From: RBG-13-68-16 sp041494245
GTDB taxonomy: Bacteria > Acidobacteriota > Thermoanaerobaculia > Thermoanaerobaculales > Thermoanaerobaculaceae
Direction: 5' to 3'
Length of the DNA: 64,000 bases
Assembly (NCBI GenBank): GCA_041494245.1
Contig: JBGQAK010000005.1
Coordinates: 62,001 to 126,000, forward strand
A program made the translations under genes and the position numbers. Shown here in pieces: positions 52,532-62,052 of the stretch (within the stretch, counting starts at the first letter, position 1; every line of letters begins with the position of its first letter). Below the pieces are notes generated by a model. The model searched no databases. It was not told where the DNA came from and was given only the letters and a program-made list of their open reading frames with translations.

Positions 52532-52685
52532 GGAGTCCTCGGCCTGACCCGATACCCAGCGGACAGCGTGTTGAGTGGGCGGGTGAAACCCATCGGGTCC
52601 GCGTCGGCGCCGTTGACCGTTCGACCGGGGCCGCGCGTGAGGAACCCCCAGGTCCTTTGGTGGTAGCGTTGCGGGGGAGGAAGGC

Positions 52686-53081
52686 ATGGAGAAGATCGAA
52701 ACGCCGCGGGCCCCTCGCCCCGGCGGGCACTACAGCCAGGCGGTCGTCCACGCCGGCCTCGTGTACGCGGCGGGCCAGCTCCCGGTGGACCCCGCCACCG
52801 GCGAGGTATGCCGCGGCCCGGTCGAAGATCACGCACGGCAGGCCATCGCCAACCTGCGTGCCGTTCTCGAGGCGGCGGAAAGCGGGCTGGACCTCACGCT
52901 CAAGGTGACCGTGTACGTGAGCGACATCGCCCTCTGGGGGCGGGTCAACGCGGCGTACGCCGAAGCGTTCGGCCCGCACCGGCCCGCCCGGACCGTCGTG
53001 CCCACCCGCGACCTCCACCACGGCGCACTGGTGGAGATCGACGCCATCGCCGCGCTGCGCGATGCCCCCGGGCGCCGGTAG
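52686..53081 (+). CDS. RidA family protein
   Basis: 131 residues of the YjgF/YER057c/UK114 fold. Conserved points are SQAVVHAGLVYAAGQLPVDP near 17, R102 of PARTVVP and E117 of ALVEIDAIA, which in RidA bind the substrate carboxylate. RidA hydrolyses 2-aminoacrylate and related imines made by PLP enzymes. GGGGGAGGAAGGC precedes the ATG. Its stop lies 34 bases before the peptidase gene, and both are on the plus strand, so they may be cotranscribed. Confidence 0.93.
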   Translation: MEKIETPRAPRPGGHYSQAVVHAGLVYAAGQLPVDPATGEVCRGPVEDHARQAIANLRAVLEAAESGLDLTLKVTVYVSDIALWGRVNAAYAEAFGPHRPARTVVPTRDLHHGALVEIDAIAALRDAPGRR

Positions 53082-53115
53082 GGCGTTAGGAGGGTACCGA
53101 AAGGAGGGGTGAATA

Positions 53116-54651
53116 GTGAGACAAGGTCTCATGATGTTTGCCATCGCCCTGACGTTGCTGTGCTCTGAGGGAGCGCATGCTGACACGGCGGTTCCGGCCG
53201 GGGCGAGGAAGATCCGGATTGCCGTCGCGACGTTCTCGCACGAGACGTGCACGTTCTGCCCCGAGCCGACGGGCATCGCCGAGTGGGAGTACTACGGCCC
53301 GCCGGTGCGCGGCGCCGAGCTCCTCAAGGAGCGCGGCTACATCGCGGGTTTCGTTGCCGCAGCTGCCGAGTACGACGGCGTCGAGCTTGTGGGCATCCTC
53401 TCCCCCCGCGACTCGAAGGGAGGCTCGTCGGGCAGCTGGATCACGCGCGAGGCGTTCGAGAAATACGCCAACGGCATCGTCGATGACATCCGGCAGCAGG
53501 GTCCGTTCGACGGCGTGTACCTGGCGCTGCACGGCGCGATGGCGGTGACCGGCGTCCCGAGGCCCGAGGCCGAGCTGGTCAGGCGCGTCCGCGCGGCCGT
53601 CGGGAAGACGCCGATCTACGTGACGCTCGACCTGCACGCCAACGAGGACTCCGACCTGACGGATGTCGCCGACGCGGTTTTCATCATCAAGCGCTACCCG
53701 CACTACGACGAGGCGCTCCAGGGCGAGCGGGCGCTGCGCGTGATGCTGCGCCAGATCAGGGGTACGTACAGGCCGACGATGGCGACGCGCAAGCCGGGCG
53801 TTCTGACCCCGAGCGTGGCTCAGGGCACCGGGACGTCGCCCGCGATGGAGATCATGGAGCGGGCGCGAATCTGGGAGGAGCGCCGCACGGACGTCTACGT
53901 GTCGGTGGCGTTCGGCTTCGCCTACGCGGACGTGCCCGACATCGGCGCCACGGTGATGGTCCTGACCAATAACGACCCCGGGCTCGCCGCCCGGATCGCT
54001 GACGACATGTCGGCATTCATCTGGAGGAACCGGGAAGAGTTCGCCGGCAGGAAGCTGCCGAAGACAAAGGAGGGCGTGGCGCTGGCGATCGCCGCGGCGA
54101 AGGCCGGGAAGACGCCCGTCGTGATTGCAGATCACGCGGACCGCACCGGCAACTCCACGCACATCCTCGAGGAGCTGATTCGCCAGGGCGCCAGGAGGTT
54201 CTGCATCGCCACGATCTCGGACGAGAGGGCAATCAACGAGATCAAGGGGAAAGCCAACGTCGGCGACACCGTGACCGTGAACGTCGGCGGCTACCAGGAC
54301 CGGTTCGCAGGACGGCCGGTGTCGATCACGGGGAGGGTCGAGGCCCTGCGCGCGTATGAGCGGTTCCCGACCGTGGCGGTGCTCCTGTTCGGCGACGGCA
54401 ACCGGGTGATCCTGACCCCGGAGCTGCACCAGGTGACGGACCCCGACATCTTCGACACGCTCGGGATCGGCCTCGGGACGATGGACATCATCGTCCTGAA
54501 ATCGCGCGTGCACTTCTGGCGGGGGTTCGTCGAGGACGGGCTGGCCAAGGCCGTGTTCCAGGTAGATGCGCCGGGGCTGGGGCCGGCGGACGTCACGACG
54601 ATCCCGTACAAGAACGCGCCGAAGGACCTGTACCCGCTGGTGCGGAGGTGA
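53116..54651 (+). CDS. Exported MlrC-like (M81/DUF1485) metallopeptidase-like protein
   Basis: 511 residues from GTG 53116, behind AAGGAGGGG. Signal peptide about 1-23 (ending AHADT). The M81/MlrC family is shown by IAVATFSHETCTFCPEPTG near 33, LALHGAM near 136, VTLDLHANEDSDLTDVADA near 175 and ADHADRTGNSTHILEELIRQ near 335, which supply the zinc ligands. MlrC breaks down linearised microcystin peptides; most homologues have no known substrate. Follows the RidA gene on the same strand. Confidence 0.88.
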   Translation: MRQGLMMFAIALTLLCSEGAHADTAVPAGARKIRIAVATFSHETCTFCPEPTGIAEWEYYGPPVRGAELLKERGYIAGFVAAAAEYDGVELVGILSPRDSKGGSSGSWITREAFEKYANGIVDDIRQQGPFDGVYLALHGAMAVTGVPRPEAELVRRVRAAVGKTPIYVTLDLHANEDSDLTDVADAVFIIKRYPHYDEALQGERALRVMLRQIRGTYRPTMATRKPGVLTPSVAQGTGTSPAMEIMERARIWEERRTDVYVSVAFGFAYADVPDIGATVMVLTNNDPGLAARIADDMSAFIWRNREEFAGRKLPKTKEGVALAIAAAKAGKTPVVIADHADRTGNSTHILEELIRQGARRFCIATISDERAINEIKGKANVGDTVTVNVGGYQDRFAGRPVSITGRVEALRAYERFPTVAVLLFGDGNRVILTPELHQVTDPDIFDTLGIGLGTMDIIVLKSRVHFWRGFVEDGLAKAVFQVDAPGLGPADVTTIPYKNAPKDLYPLVRR

Positions 54652-54662
54652 GGTGGACAGTT

Positions 54663-54690
54663 GCCGGTGCCACGTATGACCATCTCACCG
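54663..54690. repeat. GGTACC/GGTGAGA dispersed repeat, partial copy 7
   Basis: GCCGGTGCCACGTATGACCA then TCTCACCG. The second half matches 29145-29164 (GCCACGTGTGACCTTCTCAC). Adjacent to the stop of the MlrC-like gene. Confidence 0.5.
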
Positions 54691-54719
54691 TCTGCGCGAC
54701 CAGGTGGGTTCAGCCGCCT

Positions 54720-55370
54720 CTATTTCTTCGGGAGACCGACGCTCTGGGCGAAGGCGATGATCTGGCTGGCTCCGAGCTTGAGCGCCTTGGCGAGCGCGGG
54801 GCGGTCCACCATCGCGCGCACGCCGGTGGCGAGGCCCTCGGAGGCGCAGAAGAGGTAGACGTTCTGGCTGATGAACGCGGCGTCGGCAAAGGCGTACGCC
54901 TGTTGCGTGTCGGCCTGCGAACCCTTCATGCGGGTGGTGTCGGCCACGAAGACCAGCGTCACCGGGGCCTCCTTGACGAACTCCTGCGCGCCGGTGAGGG
55001 CCCGCAGATCGCCCGCCACGATGGGTTTCAGGGTGTTGGCGGCTGCGTTGTACAGGTAGGCGCCGCTCGCAGTGACCACATAGACGTCGATCTCCTGCCA
55101 GTTGCGCGCGGAGGGCGCGGTGCGCTTCCCCTCTTTCGGCCGGTTGATGCCCCAAGCCGCCCACAGCAGGGTGGAGAGGGTCTGCTTCGGGAGCGGATCG
55201 GGGGCGAAGGCGCGGGCGGTCGCCCGCAGCTTGAGGGCCTGCATGAGCGGCTTGCCGCCCTCGGTCTGCGGAGCCGGGAGCTGGATTGGTGCAAGCTCCT
55301 GGGCCGCCGCCGCACTCGCCACGAGCACCACGACAAGCTGGGCAATCGAGATCCTCATCATGCGACGCAT
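54720..55370 (-). CDS. Exported nitroreductase-family protein
   Basis: 216 residues from ATG 55370 (AGGAGGAG upstream). Signal peptide about 8-24 (LVVVLVASAAAAQE). KLRATARAFAPDPLPKQTLS and LLWAAWGINRP give the FMN-binding N-terminal part of the nitroreductase fold; SARNWQEIDVYVV and DAAFISQNVYLFCASEGLAT complete it. This is the SagB/ThcOx-like branch that oxidises or reduces small molecules with FMN. Export is unusual for FMN enzymes unless the cofactor is supplied outside. Confidence 0.8.
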   Translation of the reverse strand: MRRMMRISIAQLVVVLVASAAAAQELAPIQLPAPQTEGGKPLMQALKLRATARAFAPDPLPKQTLSTLLWAAWGINRPKEGKRTAPSARNWQEIDVYVVTASGAYLYNAAANTLKPIVAGDLRALTGAQEFVKEAPVTLVFVADTTRMKGSQADTQQAYAFADAAFISQNVYLFCASEGLATGVRAMVDRPALAKALKLGASQIIAFAQSVGLPKK

Positions 55371-55966
55371 GGCTCCTCCTCCGGACCGGAGGGTACACGC
55401 TTCGCAGACCCTTGGCCACAGCGTCTGCCCCGGGTGGCAACGGGCCCGCGGCGCGAGTCCGCGGCGCCGTTCAGATCGGCAAGAACCCGTTGACCCGTTG
55501 CGGGGAGCGGCGCGCGCCGCCGGGTCCACCACAGGAGCGCTCAGGTGACGGCCAGCATGAGTCACTCATACTGAAAAAATGGACTGTTGGCTAGAGCCAA
55601 TACCGCGGTGTGCCGGCCGGTCCAATCGCGGATACGACGGGCGCGATCGTGAGCGGGCATTTTGATACGCGCACCCGCGGTGCCGTAAGGCTCGACTCCC
55701 TCTCCCTCCTGGAGAGGGCGGGTTGAGGGTGCGGATGGTCGTCTACGTCGTGTTGGTGTGCGCGCCCGGCGGATGCGCTGGATTGCCGACCCTTCTACAA
55801 GTTGCAGATGAGACGTAAAATCCATATTGCTGGAGCCTGGCCGCATCTCAGGATTCGGGGATATACTCCCGCGCGTGTCCCGCACAAGTGACCGACCCGA
55901 CGGTTGCTCCGCATGATCGCCGCGAAGCCCCGAAGCTCGCGGTCCCTTTTGAAAGGAGAGAAAGTG
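55371..55966. other. Intergenic region upstream of the nuclease gene
   Basis: Holds a CTCTCCC-family repeat (55694-55730). TATACT at 55862-55867 is a possible -10 box about 100 bases before the nuclease start, with no clear -35 box. Nothing else gene-like is seen. Confidence 0.5.
55694..55730. repeat. Dispersed palindromic repeat, CTCTCCC family, copy 5
   Basis: GACTCCCTCTCCCTCCTGGA followed by GAGGGCGGGTTGAGGGTG. A degenerate copy with a shorter inner stem. Confidence 0.6.
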
Positions 55967-58900
55967 ATGAGACGCGGTCCCCTCGTGTTCGCCGTGGTGG
56001 CGCTGCTCCTGGCGGGGTTTGCCTACGCCGCCTCCCCCAACGTCGTTATCAGCCAGGTGTACGGCGGCGGCGGCAACTCCGGTGCGACCCTGAAGAACGA
56101 CTTCATCGAGCTGTTCAACCGAGGCGCCGCCACGATCGATTTGTCGGGATGGTCCGTGCAGTACGCCGCCAAGGTGGGCACAAGCTGGCAGAGAACTAAC
56201 CTGCTCGGGACGATCCAACCGGGCCAGTATTACTTGATCCAGGAGGCAAAGGGTAGTGCAGGCACAGCCAGTCTACCAAGCCCGGATGCCACGGGGACCA
56301 TCGCCATGAGTGCCACCGATGGCAAGGTGGCTCTCGTGAACAACCAAACAACGATAGCCTCCGGCACGAGTTGCCCTGGCGCTGCCGAAGGGGTCGTGGA
56401 TTTCGCAGGGTACGGAACGGCCAACTGCTTCGAGGGCAGCGCCGCGGCCCCCATTCTCACCAACACGACGGCCGTGCTCCGGGTAGGTGACGGCTGCACC
56501 GACACCGACAACAACGCCACGGACTTCACCGCCGGCGCACCGAGCCCGCGCAACACCGCGAGCCCCACTCACGACTGCGGCTCACCCTCGGGCGTTGGGT
56601 CGGCAAGTCCAGCCGTCGTATCCGCCGGCGACATAACGCTGCTGAAAGTCACCATCACCCCGGGGAAGAATCCGCCCAGCACCGGGATCGTGGTATCCGC
56701 GGATCTCTCGGCCATCGGCGGCTTGGCCAAGCAGGCCTTCTTCGACGACGGCACCAACGGCGACTTGACGGCAGGCGACAACGTCTTCTCCTTCCATACC
56801 ACGGTAGCCAACGGCACCCCGGAAGGTGCCAAATCGCTGCCCGCCACCATCACCGACGCTCAGTCGAGGATTGGCAACGCCACCATCTCCTTGACCGTGC
56901 TGCCACCCCCTATCGCTATTCACGACATCCAGGGTCCCGGCACGACCTCGCCGCACGTCGGGGAGTTCGTCGCCACGACCGGCATCGTGACCGGCGTCAA
57001 GTACAACGGGTTCTTCATCCAGGCCCCCGACGCTCAGGCGGACAACGACCCCGACACGTCGGAGGGCATCTTTGTCTTTACGTCGAGCACCCCCTCCCCG
57101 GCCCTTTCGGTTGGGGATGCCGTGATCGTCGGGGGAACCGTGCAGGAATACATCCCCTCTGCTGATCTGGCTAGCCCGCCGATGACGGAGATCGCCGGAT
57201 CGCCGGTGTTTGCCGTGCTCTCTTCGGGTAGCACCCTCCCGAACCCGGTCACGCTGACAAGTGAGGACACGACACCGGACGGTGGGCCGGAGCAGCTCGA
57301 GCGGTTCGAGGGGATGCGCGTCCACGTAGATTCGCTGACGGTGGTCGCGCCGACGGAAGGAAGCATCACCGAGTCGACTGCCACGTCAACGTCGAACGGC
57401 GTCTTCTACGGCGTCCTGCCTGGGATCGCCCGCCCGTTCACCGAGCCCGGCATCCTCACGCCCGGTTCGTTGCCACCCGACGCCCCGTGCTGCATCCCCC
57501 GCTTCGACGGCAACCCCGAGAAGCTGCGCGTGGACAGTGATGCTCTTGCCGGAGCGCTGGCCTTGGAGGTCACCAGCGGCGCAACGGTCACGAACCTCAC
57601 CGGGCCGCTCGACTACGCATACCGCACGTACACGATTGACACCGATCCGGGGACGCTCAGCCAGGCCAGCGTCACGGGTAACATCACCGCGATCCCCGTA
57701 CCCGACGCCTGCTCGGCGGAGCTGACCGTGGCGACGTCTAACCTGCAGCGGTTCTACGACACGACGAACGATCCTCTGATCAGCGACGTCGTCCTCACGC
57801 CGACCGCATTCGACAACCGGCTCAACAAGGTCTCGCTGGCAATCCGCAACGTGATGAAGTTCCCGGACATCATCGGCGTCGAGGAGATGGAGAACCTCCC
57901 GACGCTGCAGGCCCTCGCCGACAAGGTCAACGCCGACGCCGTGACGGCGGGGCAGCCCGATCCGCAGTACGCGGCCTTCCTTGAGGAGGGCAACGACATC
58001 GGCGGGATCGACGTCGGCTTCCTGGCCAAGACGCCCAGGGTCATGATTGTGGCTGTGACCCAGGTCGGCAAGGACACGACGTACATCGATCCCACCACCG
58101 GGCTACCGGCCATGCTCAACGACCGGCCGCCGCTCGTCATGCGCGCGATGGTCCAGCCGCCCGCCGGGCCGGCGTTCCCGGTGACGGTGATCGTCAACCA
58201 CCTCCGCTCGCTCTCGGGCATCGATGACCCGGTGGACGGGCCTCGCGTCCGCGCCAAGCGGGCCGCGCAGGCGGAGTCCCTTGCCGAACTGATCCAGCAG
58301 CACCAGGCGGCAGGCGAGCATGTGATCTCGATCGGCGACTACAACGCCACTCAGTTCAACGACGGGTACGTGGACGTCATCGGAACGATCCTCGGTACAC
58401 CTGCCGCGTTTGACCAGGTGATCCTGGCGACGACGGCCGGTCTCGTGACGCCGACGCTCACGAACCTGACCGACACGGTGCCGGCCGTCCAGCGCTACTC
58501 GTACGTGTTCGACGGTAACGCGCAGCAGCTCGACCATATCCTGGTGACCGGCGACCTCGTTCCGCGCGTCAACGGGCTCCACTACGCGCGCAACAACGCC
58601 GACTTCCCGGAGTCGTACCGCGGCGATCCGACGCGGCCCGAGCGGTTCTCGGACCACGACATCCCGGTGGCGTATGTTCAGCTTCCGACGTTCATCGCCA
58701 ACGCCTCCACCAACCCGACGGTGCTGTGGCCGGCAAACCACAAGATGGTGCCCGTCATAATCAACTACGAGCTTGCGGACGTCTGCACGGTCGATCCGGT
58801 GACGGTGAACCTCAGCATCAGCAGCAACGAGCCGGTCAACGGACTCGGGGCTGGTGACACCGTCCCCGACTGGATCATCGTGGACGCCCACCACGTGCAG

Positions 58901-59023
58901 CTGCGCGCCGAGCGAGCCGGGACCGGCAGCGGCCGCGTCTACACCATCACCATCACGGCAACCGACAGCAAAGGCAACGTCACGACCCAGGCCGTGACGG
59001 TGACCGTGCCGCACAACAAGTAG
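55967..59023 (+). CDS. ExeM/NucH-like secreted endonuclease with lamin-tail domain
   Basis: 1018 residues. Signal peptide 1-22 (FAYAASPN). A lamin-tail (LTD) domain spans about 23-160 (VVISQVYGGGGNSGATLKND near 25); a bacterial Ig-like domain covers about 185-300; an OB-like region about 305-450; then the endonuclease/exonuclease/phosphatase domain at about 585-895 with the usual E, IGDYNA, QQLDHILV and FSDHDIP motifs. A final beta domain (about 908-1018, LWPANHKMVPV) resembles HYR-like surface modules. It would degrade extracellular DNA for phosphate. ATG 55967 follows AAAGGAGAG; a GTG three bases earlier is possible. Confidence 0.9.
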   Translation: MRRGPLVFAVVALLLAGFAYAASPNVVISQVYGGGGNSGATLKNDFIELFNRGAATIDLSGWSVQYAAKVGTSWQRTNLLGTIQPGQYYLIQEAKGSAGTASLPSPDATGTIAMSATDGKVALVNNQTTIASGTSCPGAAEGVVDFAGYGTANCFEGSAAAPILTNTTAVLRVGDGCTDTDNNATDFTAGAPSPRNTASPTHDCGSPSGVGSASPAVVSAGDITLLKVTITPGKNPPSTGIVVSADLSAIGGLAKQAFFDDGTNGDLTAGDNVFSFHTTVANGTPEGAKSLPATITDAQSRIGNATISLTVLPPPIAIHDIQGPGTTSPHVGEFVATTGIVTGVKYNGFFIQAPDAQADNDPDTSEGIFVFTSSTPSPALSVGDAVIVGGTVQEYIPSADLASPPMTEIAGSPVFAVLSSGSTLPNPVTLTSEDTTPDGGPEQLERFEGMRVHVDSLTVVAPTEGSITESTATSTSNGVFYGVLPGIARPFTEPGILTPGSLPPDAPCCIPRFDGNPEKLRVDSDALAGALALEVTSGATVTNLTGPLDYAYRTYTIDTDPGTLSQASVTGNITAIPVPDACSAELTVATSNLQRFYDTTNDPLISDVVLTPTAFDNRLNKVSLAIRNVMKFPDIIGVEEMENLPTLQALADKVNADAVTAGQPDPQYAAFLEEGNDIGGIDVGFLAKTPRVMIVAVTQVGKDTTYIDPTTGLPAMLNDRPPLVMRAMVQPPAGPAFPVTVIVNHLRSLSGIDDPVDGPRVRAKRAAQAESLAELIQQHQAAGEHVISIGDYNATQFNDGYVDVIGTILGTPAAFDQVILATTAGLVTPTLTNLTDTVPAVQRYSYVFDGNAQQLDHILVTGDLVPRVNGLHYARNNADFPESYRGDPTRPERFSDHDIPVAYVQLPTFIANASTNPTVLWPANHKMVPVIINYELADVCTVDPVTVNLSISSNEPVNGLGAGDTVPDWIIVDAHHVQLRAERAGTGSGRVYTITITATDSKGNVTTQAVTVTVPHNK

Positions 59024-59027
59024 TGAG

Positions 59028-59077
59028 CCCGACCCGCCCGACCGCCTCCGGATCTGCCCGGGGGTGGTCGGGTCGGG
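59028..59077 (+). terminator. Hairpin after the nuclease gene
   Basis: CCCGACCCGCCCGACC (59028-59043) pairs with GGTCGGGTCGGG (59066-59077), with one small bulge, four bases after the stop. No T-run follows, so Rho-independent function is uncertain. Confidence 0.5.
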
Positions 59078-59176
59078 GACACCCTGCCGAGCGCCTCGAC
59101 CCCGTGACATCGCAGCTCAGGTGCTCGGCTGGCCGCTGGCCGGCCGAGCGCCGAGCGAGCCGAGGAGGATTCACCC

Positions 59177-61060
59177 TTACCGTTGTGCGGAGCGGGCGGG
59201 CATGGAGTAGTTGCCGCTGATGATCAGGTCGGCGATGTCGAGGCCCTGGACGGCAAGACTGGCGAACGGAGTCCCGCTGTCGTTGCCGACCACGGTGCCG
59301 TCCGCGAGCACGGCGAAGTCCCGCCTGGTGTTCAGGAGGTTGCGCCCCATGGCCGTTCCCGCGGTCACCCCCTCGTCCACACCGAGCAGGTCGAGGAGCG
59401 TGGGCATGATGTCAACGTGACCGCCGGTCACGGTGAAGCGCTCTCCGGCAAGCCCCGGTGCATAGACGATGAGCGGGACGAGGGTGCGGCTGTCGCGCAT
59501 CCACGGCTCGGTGCCCTGGAGCGCCGCGACCTCGTCGTTGAGGAACCTGTGGACCGAGGCGTGATCGCCGTAGAACACGACCGCGGACCGCTCGAGCACG
59601 CCGCCGGTACGAAGCGCGTCGAGGAAGCGCCCGATCTGGCGGTCGGTGTACCGGAAACACTGGAAGGCGGTGCCCAGGCTGGACTCGTCGAGCTTGGTGT
59701 CGAGCTTCAGCTCACGGTCCTCGTCGGGGAGCTCGAACGGAACGTGGGAGGTGAGGGTCACCAAGAATGCGTAGAACGGCTCCGGCAGGGGCAGCAACCG
59801 CGCGGCCGCCTGGGGGAGGAAGTCGGCGTCGGACAGTCCGAGCCCGAGGATCTCGTCGTTGGAGAAGTCGCCCATGTCGAGGCAAGCGCCGAAGCCGATC
59901 GCGATAAGGGCGTTCCTCCAGTTCCAATAGGCGCCGGGGTCGGGGTGCATTGCGATCGTCTTCCTGTACCCCGCCTCTCGCAGGATCCTGGGCAGCGAGT
60001 TGTAGGAGGTGTCCGGGAACCGGAAGAACGTGGAGCCCTTCCGCACGGGATACACCGACGTGTTGATCATCAGGTCGGAGTCGGAGCTCAACCCCTCGTG
60101 CGCCTGGTCGTAAATGGTCGTGAAGTACAAGCTGCTCGGGAGCAGCCCGTTGAGGACCGGCGTGATCTCCTGGCCGGCGACGCTGTGGCCGATGACGAAG
60201 TTCTCCAGCGACTCCACCTGCACGACGATCAGGTTCCTGCCCTTGAGTAGTGCCCTGTACCGGTTGTCCGGGAGCACCTCGCGCTCGGCCGCGAACCAGG
60301 AGCGGATCTGCTCCCGCTGCGCGGGTGAGAGGTTGACCGGCCGGTTCCTCAGGTACACGGAGTAGAAGTCCAGGACGTGGAACCCGAGCGGCGACTGGTA
60401 GGAGATGGTCTGGCGCGCCTCCCAGCACGGCTCGATAAAACGCACGGCGGCGATCGTGCCGTCCTTGTCCAGCTCGAGATGTTTTATCCAGAGGAAGCCG
60501 GTGGCCACCAGCGGCAGCAGCAAGGCGAGGGCCACGGCGCGTCGCGTACCGCGGTAGAGCGTGCGCCAGAAAAGGCAGAGGGGAACCAGAACGGCGAGGT
60601 CGGCGAACAGAAGGAGGTCGATGGGACGAAACATCGCGAGGACGCTCGCCCGGAGACCCTCGAGGTTCGTCCTCTGCTGCCAGAGCAGAAAGGAGAGGAA
60701 CGTGCTGAAGGTGCGGAAGTACCAGAGGTCGACGAGCATCAGGAGCGAGAGCGCCAGGTCAAGCGCCACGTAGTACGCGAGCCGCCCCCGGCCGCGCAGC
60801 AGGAACCCGAGGGACACGGGGATCACGATGAAGGAGACGAAGATCGCGCGGGACGTCTCGTAGTCCTCGAAGTGAGCGGTATCGAGGGCGGAGTGGTCTG
60901 GGTTGTTGATGAGGGTGACGACCATCATGGACTTCAGGAGGAGCACGACGACCATCACGAAAAAGAAGGGGTCTCGGACGAGACTCGTGAGCTCCGCGCG
61001 GACGGCCTCGAGCAGGCGACGCGCGGACGCGGCGCGCGAGACGGAACGGTCCGGTTGCAC
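59177..61060 (-). CDS. LtaS-like membrane sulfatase/phosphoglycerol transferase
   Basis: 627 residues from GTG 61060. Five membrane segments lie in the first 190 residues (about 31-51, 71-88, 97-115, 145-165 and 175-192), then an extracytoplasmic alkaline phosphatase-type domain. Metal and active-site positions of LtaS are recognisable: E283 (VQVESLENF), G-L-S325-S-D at the place of the LtaS nucleophile Thr, and D499-H500 (FYGDHAS). In LtaS-type enzymes the nucleophile takes phosphoglycerol from phosphatidylglycerol; Gram-negative relatives (OpgB, MdoB-like) decorate glucans. The Ser for Thr change may alter activity but keeps a hydroxyl. Confidence 0.82.
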   Translation of the reverse strand: MQPDRSVSRAASARRLLEAVRAELTSLVRDPFFFVMVVVLLLKSMMVVTLINNPDHSALDTAHFEDYETSRAIFVSFIVIPVSLGFLLRGRGRLAYYVALDLALSLLMLVDLWYFRTFSTFLSFLLWQQRTNLEGLRASVLAMFRPIDLLLFADLAVLVPLCLFWRTLYRGTRRAVALALLLPLVATGFLWIKHLELDKDGTIAAVRFIEPCWEARQTISYQSPLGFHVLDFYSVYLRNRPVNLSPAQREQIRSWFAAEREVLPDNRYRALLKGRNLIVVQVESLENFVIGHSVAGQEITPVLNGLLPSSLYFTTIYDQAHEGLSSDSDLMINTSVYPVRKGSTFFRFPDTSYNSLPRILREAGYRKTIAMHPDPGAYWNWRNALIAIGFGACLDMGDFSNDEILGLGLSDADFLPQAAARLLPLPEPFYAFLVTLTSHVPFELPDEDRELKLDTKLDESSLGTAFQCFRYTDRQIGRFLDALRTGGVLERSAVVFYGDHASVHRFLNDEVAALQGTEPWMRDSRTLVPLIVYAPGLAGERFTVTGGHVDIMPTLLDLLGVDEGVTAGTAMGRNLLNTRRDFAVLADGTVVGNDSGTPFASLAVQGLDIADLIISGNYSMPARSAQR

Positions 61061-61125
61061 GTGCCCGATCCTACCAGCCGGTGCCTCGGACGGTAATGGT
61101 CGGTGCGAGCAAACCATCCCCGGCC

Positions 61126-61398
61126 TCAGAACGGGAACTCGAAGCTGATCCGGATCCCGTTGAACATCTCGCCGAACCGATAGCCCACCGCGAACATCGC
61201 CAGCACGCTCACCGCGAAGTCCCGGTTCGAGGTGTGCGGCGCCACGATGACCACGGCCTTGGCGATGTCCGGGAAGGTTCCCGCGAACCGCCATCGGGCG
61301 CGGTAGAGCAGCCAGCGCGCCAGGGCGCGGGTTACCCGGTTCCCGCGGCGCGGTGTCTCGGGTCCGGCATCCGGCGCTTTTGATCTGGGGTCCACCAC
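61126..61398 (-). pseudogene. Truncated acyltransferase-like reading frame
   Basis: About 90 residues. ALARWLLYRARWRFAGTFPD followed by VVIVAPHTSNRDFAVSV matches the start of 1-acylglycerol-3-phosphate acyltransferase-like proteins, including the H-x5-D catalytic motif (here H-T-S-N-R-D). The family continues for another hundred residues; here the frame ends after GEMFNGIRISFEFPF, which looks like the last strand of an outer-membrane barrel. The catalytic half is absent, so this is a decayed or fused remnant. Confidence 0.5.
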
Positions 61399-61485
61399 CA
61401 CCAGCGTAGCACCGGCGATGGCCGGCTCGCGCGAGTGTCTGGCAGAATGGGGCGGCGGTGGATCGCGGGGCCGCGGAGGTGAGGC

Positions 61486-62052
61486 ATGGCCAAGCACGTG
61501 TGCCCGTGGTGGCTCGGCTACTGGCTCGTCAGCCCGCTGCGCCGCCTCTGGGAGCACCCCGTGAGGATGCTGGGCCCGTTCGTCCGCGAGGGCATGCTCG
61601 TGCTCGAGCCGGGGTGCGGGATGGGGTTCTTCACCCTCGACCTCGCGCGCATGGTGGGTCCGAAGGGCCGGGTCGTGGCGGTGGATGTGCAGGAGAGGAT
61701 GCTCGCCGGCCTCAGGCGGCGGGCCGGCAGAGCGGGCCTGCAGGATCGCATCGAGGTGCGCCTCGCGCAGCCGGAGAGCCTGGGGGTCGCGGACCTGGCG
61801 CGGCGGGTCGACGTCGCCCTCGCGCTTCACGTCGTCCACGAGGTGCCGGATGCTGCCACGTTCTTCGCCGAGATCGCTTCCGTGCTGAAGCCGGGGGGCA
61901 CGCTGCTGTTCGTGGAACCGAGGGGCCACGTCGCGTCAGCCGCGTTCGAATCGTCCGTGGCTCTCGCGGAGCGGACAGGCCTCCGGGTCGTTGCACGCCC
62001 GGCGATCGGCCGCGACCGTGCGGCGCTCCTGACGCTGACGGCGAACCTCTGA
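61486..62052 (+). CDS. Class I SAM-dependent methyltransferase
   Basis: 188 residues. VLEPGCGMGFFTLDLARMVG near 40 is the SAM-binding loop, VVAVDVQERMLAGLRRRAGR motif II, and VDVALALHVVHEVPDAATFF with LKPGGTLLFVEPRGHV the later motifs. The fold resembles UbiE-like methyltransferases. The first 35 residues (CPWWLGYWLVSPLRRLWEHP) are amphipathic and may lie on the membrane. GAGGTGAGGC precedes ATG 61486. Substrate unknown; divergent from the acyltransferase scrap. Confidence 0.88.
   Translation: MAKHVCPWWLGYWLVSPLRRLWEHPVRMLGPFVREGMLVLEPGCGMGFFTLDLARMVGPKGRVVAVDVQERMLAGLRRRAGRAGLQDRIEVRLAQPESLGVADLARRVDVALALHVVHEVPDAATFFAEIASVLKPGGTLLFVEPRGHVASAAFESSVALAERTGLRVVARPAIGRDRAALLTLTANL

Larger units (their letters stand above)
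52112..52685. other. Leader, promoter and gene scrap upstream of the RRM gene
   Basis: Holds about 135 bases of untranslated leader, the promoter 52251-52278, an A/T-rich patch around 52260-52300 that stands out in this GC-rich window, and a creatininase-like scrap. Confidence 0.6.

Noticed and set aside
55562..56218. A 218-codon minus-strand frame overlapping the start of the nuclease gene
   Set aside because: It overlaps a signal peptide and lamin-tail domain that are clearly coding on the plus strand and includes a repeat element.
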